Assembly (NCBI GenBank): GCA_030826765.1
Contig: JAUUDM010000033.1
Span: 1-64,000 of the forward strand
From: Nautiliales bacterium
GTDB taxonomy: Bacteria; Campylobacterota; Campylobacteria; Campylobacterales; JAADDX01
Reading direction: 5' to 3'
DNA: 64,000 nucleotides
How positions within the stretch are numbered: position 1 is the stretch's first letter; every line of letters begins with the position of its first letter. The position numbers and the translations under genes were made by a program. Of the stretch, positions 52,155 through 62,026 are shown piece by piece. The notes beneath the pieces were generated by a model. That model was not told the origin of the DNA. It saw only the letters and a program-made list of their open reading frames with translations, and searched no databases.

Positions 52155-53568
52155 TCTCTTTTTTCAAACTATTTATATTTTTGTGATCAATATAAACTAT
52201 ATCTTTTCTATTAGCTATATTTTCTGAAAAAAGAAGAAAATCAATATCCAACTTTTTCAATATAAATATAATTTTTTCAATACTTTGTATATTACTTTTA
52301 TCTACTTCTGAAATAGCTATATCTATCTTTGAATCATTCTCTTTGATATACAAAACAAAATCTTTTAAAGAACTAATAATTTTTACATTTGCATCATGGT
52401 CTAAATTTTCAATCAACATAGATAATTCTCTTGCTCTATTTAAGTTTCTATCATAAATTATTATACTTTTACTAAATAGAGTAAGCTCATTCATTATTTC
52501 TAATAATTGTTGATTCTTGTCATTCATCTTATCAACATTTAAAGTTTTAAGATAATATTTCATAAATGTTTTAGTGCTATAACTACCCTCTATTTTTGCT
52601 TCTTCGAAAAATTTATGGATATCTTTTGATTTTTTAGCATTTTCCCATAAAAGAGCATCAAACTGATAACCCAGTATATTCATCTCTTTTTCTAAGATTT
52701 TCTTTAATATTCTACTCTCTTTTTCAAAAAAGTTTTTAAACAACTCTTTATACACTTTTTCAAATTCTGTAATATCATTTACAATTAGGGAATTTTCTTC
52801 TTTGAGATTTTGTGCAGTATCAATTAAATCAACATATTTTCTTTTTTTAGATTTTATCATTTCTAAAACTTCTTTATACTCTTTACTTTTTTGATTAAGT
52901 TTCTTAATATCATCTTTTAATTTTTGAATCTCTAATTCTAATAAATTAGCTTTTTTTATAGACTCTACGGAAAGCTCTTTATTAGCTTCAAATCTTTTTT
53001 TTATTACACTGTAATTTTTTTGTTTGTTTAAAACAAACTTCTCTAAATTAACATAAACAGGACTTTTAATAATTCTTAATAAATCATCATAAAAATATTC
53101 TATATCATATAGTGAGTCACGAACTTCAACTAAATATTTATCATCAATTTTCTGGTCAATTTCTAAAAGATTATTATAAGCAGTTTTTATAAATCTTTTT
53201 ACTTTTTTATATGGGATTGATTTGTTTTTTTCTAAAATATCTTTATATTTTAATGCTATTTTTTTATATTTTCCAAACAAATCTTCCAAACATTGCTCAA
53301 TTGCAACACTGCCTTTTATTTTTAAGTCGGGCAAAGGAATAGAGTCAAACTCTTTTTTTAGTTCATTTAATAGAGATTTGGAAGAATTGACAGATGTAAT
53401 ATCTATAAGTTTATTATTTTCTATTCCACACTCTACTTCCATAGAAACTTGTGGAGTATTATCATAATCAATCCAATTATCAATAGAAAAAATATGAACA
53501 CCCCTATTTTTTATGATAATTTTTCCAACTCCTTTTACAGGATCATAACTAACAATTTTTCCTTTCAT
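52138..53568 (-). CDS. cold-shock-like / coiled-coil / receiver-like protein of unknown function
   Basis: I do not recognise this 476-residue protein as one family. Residues 1-60 resemble a cold-shock (OB-fold) domain (MKGKIVSYDPVKGVGKIII, then IFSIDNW). Residues about 60-360 are charged helices, with a strong coiled coil at about 215-260 (LELEIQKLKDDIKKLNQK). Residues about 365-476 have the strand-helix pattern of a receiver domain (SIIIYDRNLNRARELSMLI and IDIAISEVDKSN), but the phosphorylation-site position appears to be Glu. A nucleic-acid or c-di-nucleotide-linked signalling scaffold is a guess. It overlaps uvrC tail to tail by 17 bases. Confidence 0.7.
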   Translation of the reverse strand: MKGKIVSYDPVKGVGKIIIKNRGVHIFSIDNWIDYDNTPQVSMEVECGIENNKLIDITSVNSSKSLLNELKKEFDSIPLPDLKIKGSVAIEQCLEDLFGKYKKIALKYKDILEKNKSIPYKKVKRFIKTAYNNLLEIDQKIDDKYLVEVRDSLYDIEYFYDDLLRIIKSPVYVNLEKFVLNKQKNYSVIKKRFEANKELSVESIKKANLLELEIQKLKDDIKKLNQKSKEYKEVLEMIKSKKRKYVDLIDTAQNLKEENSLIVNDITEFEKVYKELFKNFFEKESRILKKILEKEMNILGYQFDALLWENAKKSKDIHKFFEEAKIEGSYSTKTFMKYYLKTLNVDKMNDKNQQLLEIMNELTLFSKSIIIYDRNLNRARELSMLIENLDHDANVKIISSLKDFVLYIKENDSKIDIAISEVDKSNIQSIEKIIFILKKLDIDFLLFSENIANRKDIVYIDHKNINSLKKEIKNIL

Positions 53569-53594
53569 ATTTTTACTTAAAAGAGAATCAAACC

Positions 53595-55175
53595 TTAAAG
53601 GCTTGGTCCTGCTTTTGAATAATCTTCCTCTGTTTTAGCATCTGCATATCTTTTGAAATTTTCTATAAACATTCCTGCAAGTTTTTTAACAGTTGCATCA
53701 TATTCTTCTTTGTTTTCCCAAGTATTTCTTGGATTTAATACATTATTATCAGCTACACCTTCTAAAGTTTTTGGAATTTGAAGATTAAATACTGGTAAAG
53801 TTTCAAATTCTGCATCATTGATACTTCCATTTAAAATACCATTTATACAAGCTCTTGTATCTTTGATACTCATTCTTTTTCCAACACCATAAGCTCCACC
53901 AGTCCATCCTGTATTTACAAGATATACATTAACTTGGTGTTTATCAATTTTTTCTCCAAGAAGTTTAGCATAATCAGTTGGATGAAGTGGTAAAAATGGT
54001 TCACCAAAACATGCACTAAATGTTGCTACTGGTTCTGTAATTCCTCTTTCTGTCCCTGCTACTTTTGCAGTATATCCACTTAGGAAATAGTACATTGCTT
54101 GCTCTTTTGTAAGTTTAGAAACTGGTGGTAAAACTCCAAATGCATCAGCAGTTAAGAAAATAATATTTTTAGGATGTCCACCTCTTAGTGTACATTCGTG
54201 ATTTTCAATATGTTCAATTGTATAAGAAACTCTTGTATTTTCAGTTTTTCTTCCATCTTCAAAATTTACTCCACCATCTTCATTTAAAACTACGTTTTCA
54301 AGTAATGCACCTCTTTTGATAGCTCCATAAATTTCTGGTTCACTTTTAGGATCTAAGTTAATAACTTTTGCATAACATCCACCTTCGAAGTTAAACACAC
54401 CTTCATCATCCCATCCGTGTTCATCATCACCAATTAATCTTCTCTCAGGGTCAGTTGAAAGAGTAGTTTTTCCTGTTCCACTTAAACCAAAGAAAAGTGC
54501 AACATCATCATCTTTTCCTATATTTGCAGAACAGTGCATAGAAAGTTTTCCTTCAAGTGGAAGCCAATAATTCATCATAGTGAAAATTCCTTTTTTAAGC
54601 TCTCCACCATATAATGTTCCACCCATTACAGCCATACTTTCTTCTACATTAAATGCAATAAACACATCAGAATTTAATCCTTGTTCTTTGAATTTATCAT
54701 TTCTTACACCACTTGCTACATAAAAAGTAAAATCTGGATTGAAAGTTTCTAATTCTTCTTTTGTAGGAACAATAAACATATTTTCAACAAAATGTGCTTG
54801 CCAAGCTGTTTTTGTAACAAATCTAATAGCTCTTCTACTATTACCAACACCTGTAAATACATCAATAATATATAAATCACTATTTGAAAGTTCTTTTCTT
54901 GAAATTTCTAAAAGATGATTAAAAACTTCTAATGAAATTGGTTGATTAATTTCTCCCCACGCAATATTATCTTCACTTGGTTTTTGTTTTACAAAATATT
55001 TATCTTTTGGACTTCTACCAGTAAAAATTCCAGTATCCACAGCAGTAGCTCCAAGAGATGTCATCTCAACTTCACCAGCTTTCATAGTATCTTCAATTAA
55101 TTCATCATAACTTGGATTATATTTAATATTTCCTATATTTTCTAATTTTAAATCTTCTAAATTATTGATTTTCAA
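53595..55175 (-). CDS. pckA: phosphoenolpyruvate carboxykinase (ATP)
   Basis: PckA interconverts oxaloacetate + ATP and phosphoenolpyruvate + CO2 + ADP, linking the TCA cycle to gluconeogenesis. The 526-residue protein has [15 protein letters not shown] (about 49-63), [16 protein letters not shown] (metal-binding His), the kinase loop [12 protein letters not shown] and [20 protein letters not shown]. It also has [14 protein letters not shown] and [14 protein letters not shown]. These mark the ATP-dependent family. The start is TTG behind AAAGGATAAAAA and overlaps the lgt stop by 4 bases. For an autotroph it would feed sugar synthesis from C4 acids. Confidence 0.96.
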   Translation of the reverse strand: MKINNLEDLKLENIGNIKYNPSYDELIEDTMKAGEVEMTSLGATAVDTGIFTGRSPKDKYFVKQKPSEDNIAWGEINQPISLEVFNHLLEISRKELSNSDLYIIDVFTGVGNSRRAIRFVTKTAWQAHFVENMFIVPTKEELETFNPDFTFYVASGVRNDKFKEQGLNSDVFIAFNVEESMAVMGGTLYGGELKKGIFTMMNYWLPLEGKLSMHCSANIGKDDDVALFFGLSGTGKTTLSTDPERRLIGDDEHGWDDEGVFNFEGGCYAKVINLDPKSEPEIYGAIKRGALLENVVLNEDGGVNFEDGRKTENTRVSYTIEHIENHECTLRGGHPKNIIFLTADAFGVLPPVSKLTKEQAMYYFLSGYTAKVAGTERGITEPVATFSACFGEPFLPLHPTDYAKLLGEKIDKHQVNVYLVNTGWTGGAYGVGKRMSIKDTRACINGILNGSINDAEFETLPVFNLQIPKTLEGVADNNVLNPRNTWENKEEYDATVKKLAGMFIENFKRYADAKTEEDYSKAGPSL

Positions 55176-56029
55176 TTTTTATCCTTTGAATTTTTTTTGT
55201 TATTATATAACTTTTTTTTTGAAATGTTGCTTAGTTTTATAAAATATATAATAATTCCAGCCAAAATCATTACAAAACTTAACAATTCTCCCATTGTAAA
55301 ATGCATAAAAATAAATCCAAGTTGTGGATCTGGTTCTCTAAACATTTCACAAAAACTTCTTGCCATTCCATATAAAATCATATAAAGAGCAATCAATTCT
55401 CCATCAAATTTTTTCTTTTTTCTATATAAAAATAGAATTATAAAAATAAATACACCTTCAAAAAAAGCTTCAAAAAGTTGTGATGGATATCTCAAAACTC
55501 CATTTACATAAATTCCAATATCACTTTCAGTAACTCTTCCAACTAATCTTTGATTTAGAAAATTACCAATTCTTCCAAAAACATATCCAGCAGGAACTGC
55601 AACTGCTACAATATCTAGCAGTTTCCACATATCAACTTTATATTTTTTAACAAATAAAAAAGTAGCAATAGCAAATCCAATAACTGCCCCGTGGTAACTC
55701 ATTCCGGCAATTCCTACAAATTTACCATTTACAAATGGATTAAACATTTGCCAGGGATGAGTAAAATAGTATAAATTATTTGGTACATAAAATATAAAAT
55801 ACCCTATTCTAGCTCCCAAAATCACACCAATTTCAACCCAAATAAAATAGTTATCAAGTAAAGTCTCACTAATACTTAATTTATCTTTTTTTACTATCCA
55901 TTTTGCTGCATATAAAGCACTTAAAAGTGCTAAAATATACATAATTCCATACCAATGAACTTTTAAACCAAAAATTTCAAAAGCTATCGGATTAAAATGC
56001 GCATAAATATGATGCCAAAAATCTATCAT
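55172..56029 (-). CDS. lgt: prolipoprotein diacylglyceryl transferase Lgt
   Basis: Lgt attaches diacylglycerol to the lipobox Cys of prolipoproteins, such as the two lipoproteins in this window. The 285-residue membrane protein has seven hydrophobic helices, [34 protein letters not shown] (catalytic His), [16 protein letters not shown] (the Lgt signature) and [14 protein letters not shown] chose the ATG at 56029, behind GAGGG and overlapping the trmA stop (ATGA). An in-frame start 9 codons earlier lies inside trmA. The C-terminal tail is rich in Lys and Asn. Confidence 0.95.
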   Translation of the reverse strand: MIDFWHHIYAHFNPIAFEIFGLKVHWYGIMYILALLSALYAAKWIVKKDKLSISETLLDNYFIWVEIGVILGARIGYFIFYVPNNLYYFTHPWQMFNPFVNGKFVGIAGMSYHGAVIGFAIATFLFVKKYKVDMWKLLDIVAVAVPAGYVFGRIGNFLNQRLVGRVTESDIGIYVNGVLRYPSQLFEAFFEGVFIFIILFLYRKKKKFDGELIALYMILYGMARSFCEMFREPDPQLGFIFMHFTMGELLSFVMILAGIIIYFIKLSNISKKKLYNNKKNSKDKN

Positions 56030-57123
56030 TTTTCCCTCTTTAAAACTACACCACATTCCATATGATTAGTCCAAGGAAACTGGTCAAAAAATGCAAATGC
56101 TTTTATCTTTCTTCCTTCACTTAGGGTTTCTAAATCTCTTTTTAATGTTTCAGGATTACAAGAAATATAGATAATATTTTCAAAACTATCTACAAATTTT
56201 CTACTTTTATCATCAAGCCCTGCACGAGGTGGGTCAATAAGTATATTTTGTAAATCATATTTTTTTATAAGTGGAGAATCTTCATCTTTTAGTCTTGCAA
56301 AATCAGCTGCACTCATTGCCAAAAATGTAATATTATCTATTCCATTTATATCAGCATTATAAAAAGCAGCATCTATAGATTGCTGTGAAATTTCAGTCGC
56401 TATAACTTTTCTAAATCTTTTTGAAAGAGGTATTGTAAAATTTCCATTTCCACAATAAAGCTCTACTAAATCACCTTTAAGCTCTTCAGAAGAATCCATC
56501 GCCCAAGTTATCATCTTCTCAGCCATTTTTCTATTTGGTTGAGTAAATGTTGCTTCAATTTGTTTATATTTATAAACCTCATCTTTTATATTAAGTTCTT
56601 CAATTAAGTAATTCTTATCTAAAAATAGTTTTTTACCTTTTCTTCTTACTACAAAATCACAATTTTTAAATTTATCTTTTAAAGCATAAATATGAGGTTT
56701 CATCTCCTCTTCATCCCATTTTTTGTGATAAATCAGAGTTACAATCAATTCACCTTTTGAATTACTTAAATATTCTACTGCATATAGTTTAGTTTTAAGA
56801 TATTCATCTTTTATAATCTCTTCTAGCATTGGCTTCATAATATCACTAATTGATTTATCTACAATATTACATTCATCAATTGTAACTATTCTTCTTTCAC
56901 GCAGTCCAAACATTCCATAATCACATCTATCCCCATCGTGCCAGATTCTAAACTCGGCTCTTGCTCTAAAATGTTCATCACTTCCTGTAAAAACTTCTAA
57001 TTTAGGCATATCAAACTGACTAAACATATCAACTAATTTATTTTTTTTCATTTCAACTTGTTCTTCATACGGTATTTGATACAATACACAACTTCCACAT
57101 TTACCAAAACTACTACAATTCAT
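56026..57123 (-). CDS. trmA: tRNA (uracil-5-)-methyltransferase TrmA
   Basis: TrmA makes 5-methyluridine at position 54 of tRNA (the T loop). The 365-residue protein has [14 protein letters not shown] (substrate site), the SAM site [27 protein letters not shown] and the catalytic Cys in [12 protein letters not shown]. These features separate it from RlmC/RlmD. Unlike E. coli TrmA it has three N-terminal cysteines (C3, C9, C12 in [15 protein letters not shown]), reminiscent of the Fe-S motif of RlmD. The lgt start overlaps its stop. fliP lies 9 bases upstream. Confidence 0.93.
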   Translation of the reverse strand: MNCSSFGKCGSCVLYQIPYEEQVEMKKNKLVDMFSQFDMPKLEVFTGSDEHFRARAEFRIWHDGDRCDYGMFGLRERRIVTIDECNIVDKSISDIMKPMLEEIIKDEYLKTKLYAVEYLSNSKGELIVTLIYHKKWDEEEMKPHIYALKDKFKNCDFVVRRKGKKLFLDKNYLIEELNIKDEVYKYKQIEATFTQPNRKMAEKMITWAMDSSEELKGDLVELYCGNGNFTIPLSKRFRKVIATEISQQSIDAAFYNADINGIDNITFLAMSAADFARLKDEDSPLIKKYDLQNILIDPPRAGLDDKSRKFVDSFENIIYISCNPETLKRDLETLSEGRKIKAFAFFDQFPWTNHMECGVVLKREK

Positions 57124-57132
57124 AATTATCCT

Positions 57133-57879
57133 TTATTTAAAACTTAAAACTAAATTTTGAACCAATAAATTCCATCCATCAACTAAAACAAAAACTAACA
57201 ACTTAAACGGCATTGAAATCATAACTGGTGGTAGCATCATCATACCTAAACTCATCAAAATTGCACTTACTACCATATCAATGATTAAAAATGGTAAATA
57301 TATTAAAAATCCAATCTCAAAAGCTGTTTTAAGTTCACTTATCATAAAAGCTGGAATTAAAGTTGTCAAATCCACATCTTTTACAGTTTTAGGATTTGGT
57401 AAATGTCTAATTCTATAAAAAAGTGCTAAATCTTTCTCACGAGTATTTTTAATCATAAAATTTTTAAAGGGTGCAACTCCCTTACTAAACGCCTCTTCAT
57501 AACCTATTTTTTCTTCTATATATGGCTTAATTGCATTATTATAAGACTGCACTACATAAGGTTTCATTATAAAAAATGTCAAAACTAAAGCTAAACTCAC
57601 TAAAATTTGAGCAGGAGGCATTTGCTGTGTTCCTAATGCTTGCTTTAAAAATGAAAAAACAACAAGAAGTCTAACAAATGAAGTCATAACTAAAACTATA
57701 CTTGGTGCTAAAACAAGTAAAGTCATAATAATAACTATATTTAATGATTTTACTAGTTGTGTTGGACTATTAGGTGTAGTTAGACTTAAATTTACCATAG
57801 GTATTGGAGGTGCATTAACATCTGCCCCAAATATACCAATTGGAAGTAAAATTATAAATAAAATTATAATTTTTTTCAC
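57133..57879 (-). CDS. fliP: flagellar export gate protein FliP
   Basis: FliP forms the export gate of the flagellar type III secretion system. The 248-residue protein has a cleavable signal peptide (KKIIILFIILLPIGIFG) and four membrane helices. It has LVLAPSIVLVMTSFVRLLVV, the FliP signature LGTQQMPPAQILVSLALVLT and, near the end, MLPPVMISMPFKLLVFVLVDG. The start is GTG at 57879, overlapping the motB stop by 4 bases. FliQ and FliR are not here. It follows motA-motB in one leftward operon. Confidence 0.95.
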   Translation of the reverse strand: MKKIIILFIILLPIGIFGADVNAPPIPMVNLSLTTPNSPTQLVKSLNIVIIMTLLVLAPSIVLVMTSFVRLLVVFSFLKQALGTQQMPPAQILVSLALVLTFFIMKPYVVQSYNNAIKPYIEEKIGYEEAFSKGVAPFKNFMIKNTREKDLALFYRIRHLPNPKTVKDVDLTTLIPAFMISELKTAFEIGFLIYLPFLIIDMVVSAILMSLGMMMLPPVMISMPFKLLVFVLVDGWNLLVQNLVLSFK

Positions 57880-58652
57880 TTTGTATTATCCAATACTGAT
57901 TTTTGAATTTTTTGAGCATTTTTAATTACATTTTTCTGAGCAAAAAATATAATATCAACTCTTCTATTTTTCTTTTTACCTTCAGGTGTTGCGTTTGTCG
58001 TTATTGGATGAGAATCTCCATATCCAGCAAAACTAAGCTTTTTTGGATTTACTCTAAATTTGATTAAATATCTAACTACAGTTAAAGCTCTTGCCCCACT
58101 TAACTCCCAATTATCTTGATAAGGAGATGTTTTAGCTAAAGGTGTATTATCGGTAAAACCTCTTACTTGTACTTGAACTTCTGGTGGAAGTGTTTTTATA
58201 ATTAAAGCTATTCTTTTTAAAAATAAAATAGAATCTTCATTATAAATTTCAGCTGTTCCTGGTTTAAAAGAAATATCGGCAGGCAAATGAACTATTAACC
58301 CTTCTTCTGCTTCTTCTAAAGAGATAGCACTTCCAGCCATTCCTTGTTTTAATTCATTAAACTCTTTTACTGCTTGAGAAACTTCTTTTGCCATTTGTGA
58401 TGCGTTTTGTGGTACTGGTGATTGAGTTGTAGGTGTTCCTTTTTTAATGGAAGTTTTTGTAATAGTTCCACCTTCTAAAATCCCCATACTCCCCTGCAAA
58501 CTTCCTATTGCCTCTTCTATTTTTTTTGCATCCATAGTTGACATAGAAAGAAGTAAAACGAAAAAACATAATAGAAGACTCATCAAGTCACCGAATGTAG
58601 CAAGCCACTCAGGCATACATTCAGGACATTCACATTTACATTTTTTTGCCAT
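57876..58652 (-). CDS. motB: MotB/PomB-type stator protein
   Basis: MotB anchors the stator to peptidoglycan and carries the ion-binding Asp. The 258-residue protein starts with a Cys-rich stretch (KCKCECPECMPEW) and one membrane helix, ATFGDLMSLLLCFFVLLLS (18-36), with ion-binding D22. A plug/linker and a C-terminal OmpA-like peptidoglycan-binding domain (about 140-245; VQVRGFTDNTPL and LSFAGYGDSHP) follow. The helix is very close to the Na+-type PomB of Vibrio, so sodium driving is suspected. motA ends 3 bases upstream of its start. Confidence 0.92.
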   Translation of the reverse strand: MAKKCKCECPECMPEWLATFGDLMSLLLCFFVLLLSMSTMDAKKIEEAIGSLQGSMGILEGGTITKTSIKKGTPTTQSPVPQNASQMAKEVSQAVKEFNELKQGMAGSAISLEEAEEGLIVHLPADISFKPGTAEIYNEDSILFLKRIALIIKTLPPEVQVQVRGFTDNTPLAKTSPYQDNWELSGARALTVVRYLIKFRVNPKKLSFAGYGDSHPITTNATPEGKKKNRRVDIIFFAQKNVIKNAQKIQKSVLDNTK

Positions 58653-58655
58653 TTT

Positions 58656-59423
58656 TTACTCGAATTGACTTTGTCTTTGGGCTGGTGGTAAAAAGCTTAA
58701 TAGTTTTGCTTCTAATGTTCTAGGATTATCTCCTGATTGAATAGACATAATTCCCTCAATAATCATAGTCTTAGCTAAAATTTCATCACTATTTCTAAGA
58801 CCTAACTTCCCAGCAATAGGACCACCAAAAATATTCCCAATCATTGCTCCATAAAGAGTTGTAAGTAAGGCAACGGCCATTGCTGGACCAATCGCAGAAG
58901 GATCAGCCATATTTAAAAGCATAGCAACAAGACCAACCAGTGTACCAATCATACCCATAGCTCCAGCAAGTCCTGCCCAACCACTAAAAATAGAGGCCAT
59001 TGTTTTATGTCTTTCATCCATTTGTTCCATATCTATTTCTAAAAGTTCTCTAATAGTATCAGGTTCATTTCCATCCACTGCCATAGAAAGACCTTTTTTC
59101 AAAAATTCATCTTCTTCATTAGCAACAGGTCCTTCCAGAGCTAAAATTCCATCTCTTCTTGCTTGTGTAGCATACTCTACAAGTTTTTTAATAAGTTCTG
59201 GAAAATCTGGTTGATAACTTGGCTTAATTGCCAACATAAATACTTTTGCAAATTGTGTCATATGCTCCATTTTAAAGTTAATAAATAGAGTCATAATAGA
59301 ACCAATTACAACAATTAGTACTGATTGTGGATCAATATAAGGTCCAATACCAACCCCCATAGCCATTGCTGCAACAATAAGCCCAAGTGCACCAACAAGC
59401 CCTATGACTGTAGCTAAATCCAA
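58656..59423 (-). CDS. motA: MotA/PomA-type stator protein
   Basis: MotA forms the pentameric ring around MotB that rotates the flagellar motor. The 255-residue protein has four transmembrane helices (about 3-23, 30-48, 150-170, 182-203). The charged cytoplasmic loop includes LVEYATQARRDGILALEG, and conserved prolines occur near ADPSAIGPAMAVALLTT. Overall it looks like PomA (GALGLIVAAMAMG, QSVLIVVIGSIMTL). The start is TTG at 59423 behind AAAGGAATATAAAA. It is first in motA-motB-fliP. Confidence 0.93.
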   Translation of the reverse strand: MDLATVIGLVGALGLIVAAMAMGVGIGPYIDPQSVLIVVIGSIMTLFINFKMEHMTQFAKVFMLAIKPSYQPDFPELIKKLVEYATQARRDGILALEGPVANEEDEFLKKGLSMAVDGNEPDTIRELLEIDMEQMDERHKTMASIFSGWAGLAGAMGMIGTLVGLVAMLLNMADPSAIGPAMAVALLTTLYGAMIGNIFGGPIAGKLGLRNSDEILAKTMIIEGIMSIQSGDNPRTLEAKLLSFLPPAQRQSQFE

Positions 59424-59450
59424 TTTTATATTCCTTTTATAATTTTTTGC

Positions 59451-59460
59451 TATAATTATA
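59451..59460. promoter_or_regulatory. overlapping symmetric -10 boxes, motA/glmU
   Basis: The palindrome TATAATTATA supplies TATAAT on both strands. It is flanked by TTTTTTGC on the plus side and, read on the minus strand, AAATTTGT. Plus start site would be near 59463, minus near 59448. This is the same arrangement as at hom/lipoprotein (12623-12632). Confidence 0.75.
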
Positions 59461-59486
59461 ACAAATTTTTATAAAAAAGGGTTTAA

Positions 59487-60779
59487 ATGTTATCTGTTAT
59501 TATTATGGCCGCTGGAAAAGGGACAAGAATGAAATCAAATTTACCAAAAGTTTTACATAAAATTAGTGGTAAAGAAATGTTATTTTATTCTATAAATGAA
59601 GCTAAAAAATTATCAAATAATATAAATGTCGTAGTTTATCATCAAAAAGAAAAAGTAATTGAAACTATGGAAAAATATTTTGATGATGTTGAATTTATAA
59701 CACAAGACCATGAAAATTTCCCTGGAACTGGTGGTGCAGTTAAATGTTGTAATCCTAAAAATGAAAAAGTTTTTATTCTAAATGGAGATATGCCTTTAGT
59801 TACAAGTGAAGAACTTCAAAAATTTAACAAAATTGACGCTGATATTGTAATGAGTGTAATAAAACTTGATAATCCTAATGGTTATGGAAGAGTAGTTATT
59901 AAAAATGATAAAGTAACAAAAATTATAGAACAAAAAGATGCAAATGAGGAAGAATTAAAAATAAAATTTGTAAATGCTGGAGTTTATTTAATTAAAAAAG
60001 AGATTTTAGATGAATTCTTACCTAAATTAAATAATAATAATTCTCAAAAAGAATATTATTTAACTGATATTATTGATTTGGCAAATAAAGCTGGAAAAAC
60101 TATAAAAGCTATTGAAGTAAAAGAAGAAGATTTTAAAGGTGTAAATTCTAAATTTGATTTAGCAAATGCAGAAATTATTCATCAAAATAGAATAAAAGAA
60201 AAATGGATGAGAAAGGGTGTAATTATGCATTTACCTCAAACTATTTTCATAGAAGATGATGTAGAATTTATAGGTGAATGTGAAATTGAAAGTGGATGTG
60301 TATTCAAAGGAAAATCTGTAATAAAAGAGAGTTATATAAAAGCAAATACAATTATTGAAGATGCTGAAATTGAAAATTCTGAAATTGGACCAATGGCGAG
60401 AATAAGACCTGCTTCAAAAATAATAGATAGTAAAATTGGAAACTTTGTAGAAATCAAAAAATCAACTCTAAATGATGTAAAAGCTGGACATTTAAGCTAT
60501 TTAGGTGATGCCCAAATAGAAAGTGGAACAAATATAGGAGCTGGAACAATTACTTGTAATTACGATGGTATTAATAAATATAAAACAAAAATAGGCAAAA
60601 ATGTTTTTATTGGAAGTGATTCTCAATTAGTAGCACCTATTGTGATTGAAGATGATGTAATGATAGCAGCTGGAAGTACTATTACAAAAGATGTAAAAAA
60701 AGGTGACTTAGCAATATCAAGAACTCCTCAAAAATCTGTAAAAGGGTTCTTTTATAAATTTTTTAAAAAGGATAAGTAA
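59487..60779 (+). CDS. glmU: bifunctional GlmU: uridyltransferase / acetyltransferase
   Basis: GlmU acetylates glucosamine-1-phosphate and then couples it to UMP, giving UDP-GlcNAc for peptidoglycan and LPS. The 430-residue protein has the pyrophosphorylase signature [20 protein letters not shown] (5-24), LNGDMPLVT and GYGRVV. A left-handed beta-helix C-domain (about 240-420) follows, with [35 protein letters not shown] and [11 protein letters not shown], the acetyltransferase site. Both halves look intact. The start ATG is behind AAAAAAGGG. The following chemoreceptor overlaps by one base. Confidence 0.96.
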   Translation: MLSVIIMAAGKGTRMKSNLPKVLHKISGKEMLFYSINEAKKLSNNINVVVYHQKEKVIETMEKYFDDVEFITQDHENFPGTGGAVKCCNPKNEKVFILNGDMPLVTSEELQKFNKIDADIVMSVIKLDNPNGYGRVVIKNDKVTKIIEQKDANEEELKIKFVNAGVYLIKKEILDEFLPKLNNNNSQKEYYLTDIIDLANKAGKTIKAIEVKEEDFKGVNSKFDLANAEIIHQNRIKEKWMRKGVIMHLPQTIFIEDDVEFIGECEIESGCVFKGKSVIKESYIKANTIIEDAEIENSEIGPMARIRPASKIIDSKIGNFVEIKKSTLNDVKAGHLSYLGDAQIESGTNIGAGTITCNYDGINKYKTKIGKNVFIGSDSQLVAPIVIEDDVMIAAGSTITKDVKKGDLAISRTPQKSVKGFFYKFFKKDK

Positions 60780-62026
60780 TGAATTATATTATAAATTTCT
60801 TTCAAAATATGTCAATAAAACAAAAACTATATCAAAATGCTTTTTGGGCTACAATTTATATGCTAATACTTGGTTTAGTGGGTTTATATTTTTTAAACGA
60901 AATTGGAAATTTAATTGATAAACATGAATTAGAAGACATTAAAGAAAAAATAGAATTTGCAAAAGAAGTTATAATTTCTTTAAATATAATTTTTGCTATT
61001 ATTATAATATTTTTTTCTATATTTTTTGCAAAAATAATATCTTCTCCTATATTAAAATTAGAAAAAGAAATTACAGATCTTTCACAAACAAAAAATTTAA
61101 CTAAAAATATAGATTTAGGAACAAAAGATGAAATAGGAGAAATATCAAAATATATACTTAATTTAGTAGAAACTATTAGAGAAACATTAACTAATACCAT
61201 ACATGAAATAAATAAAAGTACTCCTTTAGTAAACAGTGTTGATACTGGTTCTAAGGAATTAATAAAAAAAATAGAATTACAAAATGAAAAAATTACTATT
61301 ATAAAAAATATAATAGATGATTTATATCAAAGAATTGATAAAATGGAAGAAGATATAATTTCTACTACTGATGATTCGCAAAAAGTTAAAAAGATCTTAA
61401 CTATATTTAGTGGAGAGTTAGATAAAAGTGTAGCAGATATTACCAATACACAAAAAGAAGAAGAAGAATTAGCAGCACAAGCTTATAGCTTAAAAGAATC
61501 TTCTGAACAATCAAAAGAAGTAATAGAAATTATAAAAACTATTTCTGAACAAACAGAATTATTATCATTAAATGCAGCAATTGAAGCAGCAAGGGCAGGA
61601 GAAGCTGGAAGAGGTTTTGCTGTAGTTGCTGATGAAGTTAGAAAGTTAGCTGAGAGAACAAATAAAGCATTAATTGAAATTAATTCTATTATAAATACTA
61701 TTTCAGAAGGTGCTCAAAATATGTCTAATGAAATAATAGGAAATAGTCAAAAAATGAATAATATTGCTAATAATGCTCAAAATTTAAAAAATAAATTATT
61801 AGAAGTTACAACTAATTTAGATAACACTATAAATAAATCTTTACAAGCAACACAAGAATCAACTTATATTTCTATCCAAACAAAAGAGCTCATGAAACTT
61901 AGTTTAGACATTACAGAGTTATCACATTCTAATTTAAAATTTGCTAAAAAAACAACTAAAAATATTCAAAAAACTATCAATTCATTAAAATCAATTGAAT
62001 CTTCAGCAAAAGAATTTAAAATATGA
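60779..62026 (+). CDS. short chemoreceptor with almost no periplasmic domain
   Basis: The 415-residue methyl-accepting protein has two transmembrane helices (about 22-43 and 70-92) with only about 26 residues between them, so there is no room for a usual sensor domain. A HAMP-like segment (about 93-145) and a signalling domain with [19 protein letters not shown] follow. It may sense membrane state or energy, or rely on a partner. Its signalling tip is nearly identical to that of the NIT receptor at 47.7 kb. It overlaps glmU by one base and coaBC by four. Confidence 0.88.
   Translation: MNYIINFFQNMSIKQKLYQNAFWATIYMLILGLVGLYFLNEIGNLIDKHELEDIKEKIEFAKEVIISLNIIFAIIIIFFSIFFAKIISSPILKLEKEITDLSQTKNLTKNIDLGTKDEIGEISKYILNLVETIRETLTNTIHEINKSTPLVNSVDTGSKELIKKIELQNEKITIIKNIIDDLYQRIDKMEEDIISTTDDSQKVKKILTIFSGELDKSVADITNTQKEEEELAAQAYSLKESSEQSKEVIEIIKTISEQTELLSLNAAIEAARAGEAGRGFAVVADEVRKLAERTNKALIEINSIINTISEGAQNMSNEIIGNSQKMNNIANNAQNLKNKLLEVTTNLDNTINKSLQATQESTYISIQTKELMKLSLDITELSHSNLKFAKKTTKNIQKTINSLKSIESSAKEFKI

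Noticed and set aside
47684-62026. Possible duplication linking the two chemoreceptor genes
   Set aside because: Only the signalling tip, which is conserved in all such proteins, is alike; the sensor parts and DNA sequence differ, so a recent copy is not supported.
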